From Pseudeuparius sepicola (lineage: Eukaryota > Arthropoda > Insecta > Coleoptera > Anthribidae): a stretch of DNA of 64,000 bases. Location: contig OY987308.1 of the NCBI GenBank assembly GCA_963920635.1, positions 24,023,096-24,087,095 on the forward strand. The letters are read 5' to 3'. Positions 55,650 through 64,000 of this stretch are shown piece after piece. A model generated the notes under the pieces. That model ran no database searches. It saw only the letters and a list, made by a program, of their open reading frames with translations, and was not told the origin of the DNA. Within the stretch, counting starts at the first letter, position 1. The number at the start of each line of letters is the position of its first letter. The translations under genes were made by a program, and so were the position numbers.

Positions 55650-56365
55650 ACGCTTAGAAAGTTTAAGTTAAAATTGCACACTAGGTGAATATTTTTTAGA
55701 AAGTTTCAATTTTATTGTGAAATTTGTAAACCAGGTTTTATAAACTTTCCGCAGAAATTGCACACTAGATGAACAAGTTAGAAAATTGCACACTAGGCCA
55801 GCATTTTTAGAAAGTTTCAATTAAAATTGCACATTAGTCGAACATTATTTGAAAGCTTTAGTTAAAATTGCACACTAGGCGACCATTTTTTTTGTGAAAA
55901 TTACAAACCAGGTTTTAGAAACTTCCAGCGAAAATTACACTCTAGATTTTAGAAAGCTTTTGCTAAAATTGCACACTGGACGACCATTTTTAGAAAGCTT
56001 TAATTACAATTGCAAATTAGTCAAACATTATTAGAAAGTTTTAGTTAAAATTGCACACTAGGCTACATTTTTTTTTTGAAACTTTCACAGCAGGTTTTTG
56101 AAAATTGCACTCTAGATTTTAGAAAACTTTTGCTAAAATTGCGCACCAGACGAACATTTTTAGAAAGATTCAGTTAAAATCGCACATTAGTTGAAAATTT
56201 TTAGAAAGCTTTAGTTAAAATTGCACACTAGGAGACCGTACTAGACGAACATTTTTAGAAAGATTCAGTTAAAATGGCACACCAGCGAACATTTTTAGAA
56301 ATCTAAGTTAAAATTGCACACTAGGCGAACATTTTTTGGAAGCTTTAGTTAAAATTGCACAATAT
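55650..56365 (+). repeat. Minisatellite, about 16 degenerate units
   Basis: Variants of TTAAAATTGCACACTAGGCG followed by AACATTTTTAGAAAGCTTTAG recur about sixteen times at roughly 35-50 bp. Some units carry CCAGGTTTTAGAAACTT-type inserts, suggesting a longer compound unit. It ends about 115 bp before the coding end of the small cuticle gene on the opposite strand. Confidence 0.85.
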
Positions 56366-56481
56366 GCATTTCATCTTTTCAAGCTAAAAGAAATCATAGA
56401 GCATATATTTTTTTCAAAATATATACATATAATAAGACCACATCTTTTTTACTTAATATTTTTATTGAAACAATCGTCAAC

Positions 56482-57493
56482 CTAATACTTATATCCTGAT
56501 TGCCCAGTTGTTTTTGGGGCCAAATAATTCCTGCTAGCAACACCTTCAGAAAGGTCAGGACGGTATTGTCCTTCGCTGGCGTCTTGCCTGTACCCTCCAT
56601 CGTCAATTATCCCAGCAGCTTCGTCAGCGGCGTTTTTTTCCAGGGCCTGAAAAACATTTTAAACAACATTCTAATCTATCGCGACGAAATTAAAATACCT
56701 CCAGGATCTCTACAGGTACCGGAGGAGCGGTGGGTATGTGGTCACCTTGCGCCTGGAACCCATTTTCGTCGGCAACGTAGTTAATTGTGAACACCTGTCC
56801 GTCGGGAGATTGGTAGGAGAAGGTTCCCTGAGCCGTCAAGGTATCGGCATCCTTCAAAGTTCCGCTTTCTTGGTGAGAGATGTGATTTTCGGTTTCGAAA
56901 CTAAAGGCGACAATTCGTCAAAAATTAAGGACAATTCGTTAAGACTATGGACAACTCGTTAAAAAACTGAGGCAATTCGTTAAAACTAAGGGCAATTCGT
57001 TAAACATATAGGGCAATTCGTTAAAAACGAAAGACTTGACGGACAAAATCGTTTAAAAATAAGTTCGCACGAACACCTAGAGAATTTTTCTGCCATCGTA
57101 AATGACTGTGTTAAACCCGCCAAACGTGAGAACTGGAAACCATTCCCAAGAAAACGCCATTAGAGAAACTACGTGCTGAATTTCTATGCCGTTTCAAATA
57201 ACTGAGAATTCCCAGCCGGTGTTAGGGCATTACGCCGTCTTTTGACTTGCACATTTCTCTCTGAGGCGTTGAATAATATAAAAGCAGCTACTCACTCGTA
57301 TCTGTACTGTCCGTCCCCGTTATTTTCGTTGTTAAGCCTCAAAATGGCTATCGGCGGTGATGCCGAATTGGGCGGCAAATAGTTATTGTCCAGTTTTGCG
57401 GCAAAACACACCGCCAAGAGAGTTGACAGGGCTATCTAAAATTTGTTGGTAGAATGTTTCAATTTTTTTTCGTAAAATACTCACCAGTTCCAT
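56482..57493 (-). CDS. RR-1 cuticular protein, 171 residues
   Basis: Four exons on the minus strand: 57493-57485 (MEL), 57435-57296, 56900-56699 and 56646-56482, all with GT-AG introns that keep frame. The product is 171 residues: signal peptide 1-16 (IALSTLLAVCFAA), mature start KLDNNYLPPNSA, then an RR-1 chitin-binding domain about 43-111 (GDGQYRYDFETEN, GTFSYQSPDGQ, INYVADENGF, HIPTAPPVP), an alanine/acidic segment NAADEAAGIIDDG, and a short tail ending QSGYKY. It would be secreted by epidermis into soft or flexible cuticle, as is usual for RR-1. The mature start and the NAADEA..GI.DDG segment match the large cuticle gene at 48735, so the two are paralogues. No open frame above 75 codons follows it, because exons are short. 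Confidence 0.92.
56903..57030 (-). repeat. Intronic minisatellite in the small cuticle gene
   Basis: Six imperfect units of about 20-23 bp like GGCAATTCGTTAAAAACTAA (plus strand), directly next to the 3' splice site of exon 3 (exon ends at 56900). Confidence 0.8.
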
Positions 57494-57552
57494 GGTTGTT
57501 TTTGCTACTGAATCGTCGCAAATGCGAATGATGTTCAAGTGATCCACTCTCA

Positions 57553-57560
57553 CTTATATA
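57553..57560 (-). promoter_or_regulatory. TATA box of the small cuticular protein gene
   Basis: TATATAAG on the minus strand, 60 bp before the start codon. A TCAGT initiator-like motif at about 57508-57512 (minus strand) lies slightly further than the usual 30 bp; ATCATTCG near 57530 is the alternative start region. Confidence 0.6.
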
Positions 57561-57564
57561 CCTA

Positions 57565-57987
57565 CCGAAAAATTTGTCAAAAGCACATTGTCAAGGCAAC
57601 CTGGTATAGCAGCGGTAGCGTAAACGTACTTATATAAAGGTTACTGTAACGAAAATATTGCTTCCTGCATTCGAAAAGGCAATATTCGAAATCATCGTAA
57701 TGCAACTAACTAGATTACAGCGGATATGTCATAGCAAATTCAAGAACATACAATTTGTAGCCGGGTGGGTTTTTGTTGGGGAAACAGTCCAATTCTCGTA
57801 GTATACACAATGCCGGACCATAATTAGAGGGTTCAGTTTCGGCTGAATTGCCAGTGGCGCACCCAGTGAGTACTAGAAAATGAGAAAGAGACAATTAAAT
57901 TTGTCAAGTCGATTTTTTCAGGGGTGTCATTCAACTGTATTTAAATGCATGCAAATGAATAAGCGAAACTTGTGCACAGGAGACGCT
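57565..57987. other. Upstream region of the small cuticle gene
   Basis: No gene recognised. Regulatory elements of the divergent side cannot be named from sequence alone. Confidence 0.4.
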
Positions 57988-58931
57988 TTCAGCGATTATT
58001 TCCCTCTGCTTGCATCCAATAAGGTAAGCTCCTTCCATAAAAATCCAACCAATCATATGCCTCTGCTAGCGATAATTGCACTTGTGCAAATTATCGCGGT
58101 AATTGCACTTCGTTGCTTAGCAACCGCGAATCTGTTGGATACAAACACGTACTTACTTCTTAAAGTTTGTGTGTTTCACACTGTTCTAAATTATGCAGCT
58201 TATAAATTATTTTGCGGTACTATTAAGCATTGTATCAGTGAATTTATATAACTTTTACATTGCTAAATTTTTGCGATAATTGCACTTGTGCAAATTATCG
58301 CGGTAATTGCACTTGTGCAAATTATCACTTTGTTGCTTAGCAATCGCGAATCTGTTGGATACAAACACGTACCTACTTCTTAAAGTTTGTGTGTTTCACA
58401 CTGTTCTAAATTATGCAGCTTATAAATTATGTTGCGTATCAATGAATTTATATAACTTTTACATTGCTAAATTTTTGTTATTGGACCTCCGTCTCCGTTT
58501 AAATTTATGCCACATTCAGAAAATAAACCAACGCTGACAGGATGTAGGTATAATCGCATTTGCCTTGGATATCCAAGCGTCATGTTTGTTTACTCGAACG
58601 CTACAGTCGAAGCTGTCAATAAATTCGTTCAAAATGAATCGTTTTGGAAATGTAAACATAGAAAAAATTAATACAGAAATTATTAAATCGTATTCGAGAA
58701 ATAATCTCGACAAATACCACTCGTGCCCGAAATTTTTATAGATAATTTTAGTCTCAAGCCCTATTTTGCCCATTAGCAAAACCATTTGTACAAATTGGGC
58801 TTTTATTTTCATAGAAAAATGTTATCCGAAAATAAAAGACCAATTTATACTCGTGATCTTTCTAGGCAAAATAGCGCTTTCGAAAAAAATTTCGATAAAA
58901 TTTCCGGCACTTGTGATATTACATACGAAAA
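57988..58931 (+). repeat. Dispersed repeat family R2, copy 2, with internal duplication
   Basis: Matches 29147-29861 over most of its length. A segment of about 205 bp is present twice in tandem here (58068-58273 and 58274-58470), each starting GCGATAATTGCACTTGTGCA and containing CTGTTGGATACAAACACGTA. The other copy has it once. Ends near TTTCCGGCACTTGTGATATT. Confidence 0.75.
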
Positions 58932-58958
58932 TTGCACTATATATAAAAATTTTTAGAA

Positions 58959-59420
58959 GGCACTGAAGTTCAACTTTTTATGACTCAGGCGGAATCTAGT
59001 TGCCGAGGCAAATAAACCACATCACAAATAATCATAAGGGATCACCCATCCATGAACCGGCAGCGCGCGTCGTTGCTTGACTTTCACGATCGCTCTACCT
59101 AGGTCAAGTATGACGAGGCACGGCGCTTCCCAACAGAAACTCTAAGCTGCGGCCAGTCGCGCAGCCTCTGTGAAAAATAGACTGATATTCAAACCTACTA
59201 AAATATTTATAATGAAAGATTGCGCTGCCATAGGTAACAATTACGCGACTGGCCTTTATTGGGCGGGTTTTGAATATTTGGTCACTTTTGACGGGCGATG
59301 GCTCCGCGGCTGACGTTTGATGTTTACATCTCGCCAAGGCCTACTTATTAAAAAAATCGTACAATAATGGGTTATACTTCAGTGCCAATTTCTGAGCTTT
59401 TAATGACGATTTTGAGACAC
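58959..59420 (+). repeat. Dispersed repeat family R1, copy 2
   Basis: The best-preserved copy: starts GGCACTGAAGT (58959), contains GATCACCCATCCATGAACCG, TATGACGAGGCACGGCGC, TTTGGTCACTTTTGACGGGC, and reaches ACTTCAGTGCC at 59376-59386, then TTCTGAGCTTTTAATGACGA shared with other copies. The 11-bp inverted pair suggests a MITE, but sharing beyond it leaves the true end open. Confidence 0.75.
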
Positions 59421-60460
59421 TTCAAGAAAAAATCCATAACTCGAAAACTAAAATATATTTCGCAAAGGTCTTTGCGGCATCTACGTCAAACATTTTTGTT
59501 CTGAGACTTTTGTGTGGATTGGAGATTGGAGTATGTCCGTTTCATTCCGAAAATTGTGACGCCCCTGCCAAACATGATGGTGATGTTGTCTCGTCCACGG
59601 CCCCAGAATTTAGTATACCAAAGTCGAACAGTTTGAATAGAATCAGAAATAATAGAACCCGTGATTCATTGAGGGGAGCCGTGGGTGTATTCCACCGACT
59701 TTGGATACTACACGCGTTGTCGTCGTTATTGTTGCTTACCTGCCCAAGAATATCCACCCTAAAAAGACAGTGTATACGTTACACAAACGCCAGGGAAGTA
59801 AGGCAAACAAAATTGTAAACCGATACCTAGAAATCTTTCCGGTGGTAGGTATCTGGTAGCCTAAAGATGTTTTCGATATATGCATCAACTTTTTCATATT
59901 TTCCAGAGAGTATATGGCCTTGTTTGAAACATTCAATAAATAATGATGGCAATGTAGAAAACGACGAACTTAATTATTTGTTGTTTGAGCCGAATGAAAT
60001 GTTATGGTTGAAGGTTATTAATTTATGTCGTAAAATAAATATTTGTATGGAAAATTGATGAGCGAGATAACCAATTCGATTGAATCAAATCGAGGATCGC
60101 ATTCTGCTCCAAAAACTAAAAGGTCGGCCCATTTATTAGAAATTTATCAATTAATCAAAGTGAAGAACATCGCAGCCGAAGGTCGAAATATCTCATCCTG
60201 GTGTAGATAATCTCCTTGGTGTACAAAATGCCTCAGTTGTAATTACCTCTGACATATAATAAAGTGACGAAACACGCCGAAAATCTTACCGGCGATTTAA
60301 TAAACTTTTTTTAAACGGCAATCTTCTTGAAAGTCAAACAAGATGACCCAGATCGGGTAGTAACATTTGGATGCGCGTAACAACTATTTAAACATCGATG
60401 ATAAACTCTTTGATTTTGATAATAATAACCAAAACCCCCAAAAAAGCCCTGAAAAATTCA
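59421..60460. other. Intergenic, nothing recognised
   Basis: Open frames of 60-100 codons (59510, 59867) have no recognisable motif. Confidence 0.4.
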
Positions 60461-60560
60461 CAGGGTGATACAGTTTTATTTTTAGGTCACTTCAACAGGT
60501 TATAGATAACCATAACCACATACGACTTGAGTGGAAGTTGGAAAATGATAGGAGACACGT
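60461..60560 (+). repeat. Isolated end of a CAGGGTGAT palindromic element
   Basis: CAGGGTGATACAGTTTTATT and CACTTCAACAGGTTATAGAT match the left end of the element at 26543. The opposite end was not found, so this is a fragment. Confidence 0.55.
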
Positions 60561-60863
60561 AGAACAATGTTTTCCGCAAATTGCCATTTCGTTTTTTTTA
60601 ACAAGATTGATTTTTACTTGGGATTTTCATAAACTCTACTTAAAAAACTGAAAAACAAAATTGAAATTTTAGGCTTCAAGTTTTGCATTAAGTTTTTTTG
60701 ATTATAAACAACTTTCTTTATAATAAACAATGGTAATTACTTCTCTCTTGAAAACTTTTCAAGTTTTCTTAATTTATTAACACCATGTTTTTTATAGGGT
60801 AATCTCATTTTCTCGACAAGCAGAATTTTTTTATAAAGGACTTTTCTTGAATTCGGCAGTGGA

Positions 60864-61306
60864 GTGTCCCAAAATCGTCATTAAAAGCTAAGAAATCGGC
60901 ACTGAGGTGGCCATTATTGCACGATTTCTTCCAATAAGTAGGCCTTGGCGAGATGTAAACATCAAACGTCAGACGCGGAGCCACCGCCCGTCAAAAGTTA
61001 CCAAACATTCAAAATCCGGCCGATAAAGGTCCATTTAACTTTTCGTACACATTGCGAAATTGTTACCTGTAGCAGCGCAATCTTTCAGTATACATATTTT
61101 ACTAGGTTCGAATATAAATCTATTTTCCATGGAGGCTGCACAACAGGCAGCAGTTCGGAGTTTCCGTTGGGAAGCGCCGTGCCTCGTCATACTTCGCCTA
61201 GGCAGAGCGACCGTCAAAGTCAAGCAAAGCCGCGCGCAGTCGGTTCATGGACGGGTGATCCCTTATGATTATTTTTCACCTAATAAAAATTTGAACTTCA
61301 GTGCCT
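60864..61306 (-). repeat. Dispersed repeat family R1, copy 3 (inverted)
   Basis: Reverse complement of the copies at 14876 and 58959, about 300-400 bp from the latter's far end reckoned across the family. Contains CGCCGTGCCTCGTCATACTT and GATCCCTTATGATTATTT, and ends TTGAACTTCAGTGCC. Confidence 0.75.
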
Positions 61307-63938
61307 TGGCGAATCGAAGCCTGAAGGTCGCCGCAGACTGAAGAAAAATCCGAATACGTCGGTGGTTCGGTAACAGATTCGAATAGATCGAGCGGGCCGC
61401 GGGAGCGCAAACAAAAGAGCGTCTGCGAGGCGCGTCCCCCACCCGTGTTCGGCACCGATCAAAGGAGCCGGTGCGCGACGTTCGATTGTTTTAATGAATA
61501 GAGGGCGCGACGCAGAAGTTGAGGAATCCGCCTGCTCCGATCGGAATATTTGAGTACGCGTCGAGTGTGACGTTGACGTTGGTAGACGTTGGTACATGGC
61601 ATACGCGAAATTAGCCATTTCAATTCGGGACAACTATTACGGCGGCCACACGCGCCGAAAGGTTTTTGGGACGGGTGGAAAACGGGTAATTACGGATGAT
61701 TCATGGCCGTAGGACATGAGAAATTAATAAATAATTTTCGGGCCAGTCTGGTGCCCTTTGGATGCCACACAGCCACCCGATATTTGGCGACGAGAGTTCC
61801 TTTATTGGGAGAGTTAGTACAACAATATCACTTTTTGACAGATAAAATAAAAAAGTCACATCAATTTTGTGGATGAAAAATAATTTGGGATAGATTCTAT
61901 GGGCGTTACAAACTTCTGACCACAGGAATATTTATATTTATATGTATTAAAGTTGGTCTGTAATACACGCACGTCATCTATGAGGTGAGGAATATACTAA
62001 ACAAATGGCGGGTTATTTGAAAAGCTCCTCCTACTCATTTATTTACCATTGTTACTGTTACTAAATCGTATTTGTTGGCAAAATCTACAGTTTAATTATG
62101 AAAATGTGAAAGTGTACTAAAGCTCACAATTAAACTATAATAAGTTTTGCCAAAAAATACAACTTAATAATAAAATTGAATGTATTAAATTTATATATAA
62201 TATAATCTAGAACACATCTCATATCATTATCCATATTTATTCTCCAATAGGACATCTTCTTTGCTCTTTTCTCTAATGTTTTCTGTAATAATACTTCTGC
62301 AGAACATTTTGTGATACTGGAGTCTGAAGTCATCTGAACTAATTCCCAGAGCTTTTACACTTCTTCCTAGCATATACGTTAGACGCGCTAAACCATATAA
62401 ACCGTGTACACACACCCAAACTTATATGGAATCACGCATTATTTAATTTATTTAATTTATTTTTTAATTCTTATACTTTAATAAAATTAGGTTGATGGAT
62501 TTCCAATTATTTTTCTAATATAAATGGATTAAAGAAGCTGTATTTTCATTCCCAGCAACTAATTTTTTCCTAAAAAAATTCTTCAGCGAAAATACCAAGT
62601 GCGATTCCATATAATTTTGGGTGTGTGTATGATCATATCTGTGACATCTTGCTTTCTTCTGCCGATCTTCACGGGTATAAAAATGCTAAGGTCGACTAAT
62701 GCTCTTGTGCTCGCGCCCAATTATTGGGTTATTGTTCGTTAATTGCGGTGATTGACGGAATTTCGTGAATTTACGAAAGAACCAATGCCAATATAGGTAC
62801 ATATCTGACAACAATGATTTGTAAACATCCCCAAATGTGGCAAACGCGCGTTTAAATTGACAAGTAATCTAAAAACGCTTTTTAATTGTACACTAAATTG
62901 TGACGGGTAAATATTTCATGTCCCTAAATTTCCCTAAGCAGCGGCCATATTGATATTATTGATAGGTGACGGAGGACAGGGCCGTAATCAACAGAATTTA
63001 CGTTTTACGCACACGAATCCTGAATTTGAATAGATAGAAATTAACATTAAACTCTGTTCTTTGAAGTACAGAAAACGGCTATAGTTATAGTTTCTGTGTT
63101 TGAAGTTAGGTTAGAGCCCGAGAATATCAGGGTTAAGGTGAGGCATCTGTCACAAGTTCTGACATTTCTGCCAGACTTGCTAAATACGCTCCTGGAGGCA
63201 TCCAAAAAATGCTGCCAACCTTGTATTACCAAATTAGGAAATATCATTCCTAGTGTACAATTAAAGAGCGTTTTTAGATTATACCAGGTTTTTGCTCAAA
63301 AAATGATCACAACCATCGTTCAATTATTAAAAATGATAATCAGATAAGAGGCAGAATGAAGCGATAATAAAATAAATAAATAAAATTTCCGATTTACTTT
63401 TCGGGTGCTCTGTCCCTGTGCTAAATAAGTGCCTGTCAGTTTTGGTCTATTAGGTCACTCCCATTTGACACTAGGGAATTATTGATATTATTAATTTTTC
63501 TTTCGCATAATTCGTGTACTTTCTGACATAACTATACCTAACATACAATTTAGGCTGACCAATGGATGATGTCAGAGGTGTTAAAAAAAAATTCTTCTAC
63601 CATATACGAAAAATTTAACTGCATTTAACGAAAATCATATAGGTATTTATATTAATCCAAGGCAACGATATAAATATTATCGTAAATTGTGCAAGGCTTT
63701 AGCCGCTCATCTTCGGTTCATTTGGGCGTAAAAACATTGTAACCACTGACATTTCCAATACATGGTTACACTTTTTCAACCTTGCAAGTAAAACAAATCA
63801 AGTCGACATTTAATTATTACTCCAGTATTCAATAAAAACGAAAACGTTTATTATACAACGAGAAAACAAAAAAAGTATTCTGGAATCTGAGTAATATAGT
63901 CAAAATATGTCTCGCAATTCCTTTTGGGGGGCACAGCT
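61307..63938. other. Intergenic, with a GC-rich island and an inverted pair
   Basis: 61340-61680 is CpG-rich without a convincing frame and could be a promoter. 62404-62435 and 62602-62632 are inverted repeats built on GATTCCATATAA and TTTGGGTGTGTGTA, enclosing about 165 bp of AT-rich sequence. 63320-63390 repeats (inverted) the stretch at 42858-42930 (CATTCTGCCTCTTAT). No gene otherwise. Confidence 0.45.
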
Positions 63939-64000
63939 ATGTTCTCCAAGCTGCGCAGCTTCATATATGGTGGAAATGGAAACAATATATCGCCAAGTCG
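63939..64000 (+). CDS. Possible gene start cut by the window edge
   Basis: ATG at 63939 opens MFSKLRSFIYGGNGNNISPS, still open at the last base. It is preceded by GGGGGGCACAG, which could be an acceptor. Another overlapping frame from ATG 63907 is also open, so coding status is uncertain. The composition (glycine/asparagine-rich after a basic amphipathic start) looks protein-like, but no family is recognised. Confidence 0.35.
   Translation, partial: MFSKLRSFIYGGNGNNISPS

Noticed and set aside
58959..59386. Calling R1 a MITE with GGCACTGAAGT inverted ends
   Set aside because: Similarity between copies continues past the supposed right end and no target duplication is visible, so it is left as a dispersed repeat.
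1..64000. CRISPR arrays, bacterial operons, toxin-antitoxin or phage systems
   Set aside because: The window is clearly an insect genome. The repeats found are transposons, minisatellites and coding repeats; none has the direct-repeat/unique-spacer pattern.

Overview
This window is eukaryotic and almost certainly an insect nuclear genome, probably a beetle although the order is not proven. It is AT-rich and has short GT-AG introns, TATA-type cuticle gene promoters, two Rebers-Riddiford (RR-1) cuticular protein genes and a type 1 tyramine/octopamine receptor. The rest is dominated by transposable elements, above all palindromic elements flanked by TA. Nothing bacterial or viral was recognised, and there is no CRISPR array, rRNA gene or intact tRNA gene.

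Layout. From 0 to 7 kb there is a decayed pogo/Tigger-type element inserted in an older repeat, an apparently intact mariner-like element (2049-3615, DD41D transposase) and two abutting palindromic elements (4042-4736 and 4741-5450). From 8.2 to 9.9 kb there is an apparently intact Tc1 element (DD34E transposase, 137-bp inverted repeats). From 12 to 37 kb the sequence is largely non-coding: palindromic elements (18472-19312, 23438-24570, 25826-26513, 26543-27603, 31975-32803), a LINE fragment, short tandem repeats, an internally deleted hAT element with a perfect 8-bp target duplication (34160-35293) and a broken Penelope-like element. This stretch also holds three exon-like islands (ending at 12512, 15920-16088 and 25328-25405). 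Two of them could be the missing 5' exons of the receptor.

The receptor coding region (37751-39076, plus strand) is uninterrupted. It sits just after a splice acceptor and a four-codon upstream ORF. From 40 to 47 kb there are further palindromes (40399-41527, 43037-43169, 43923-45517), a LINE-like 3' tail and a ~178-bp satellite-like array.

From 48.6 to 57.6 kb is the gene-rich part. It has a large three-exon RR-1 cuticular protein gene with twelve exact-length 123-bp coding repeats (48735-52286, plus), a two-exon secreted leucine-rich-repeat protein (52875-54860, minus) and a small four-exon RR-1 cuticular protein (56482-57493, minus). The two cuticle proteins share the start of the mature protein and the RR-1 core, so they look like members of a local cluster. 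From 57.9 kb to the end there are dispersed repeats also found elsewhere in the window and a possible gene start at the right edge.

All intron boundaries were assigned by eye from GT/AG signals and reading frame. All repeat boundaries come from comparing the window with itself. No database search was possible.
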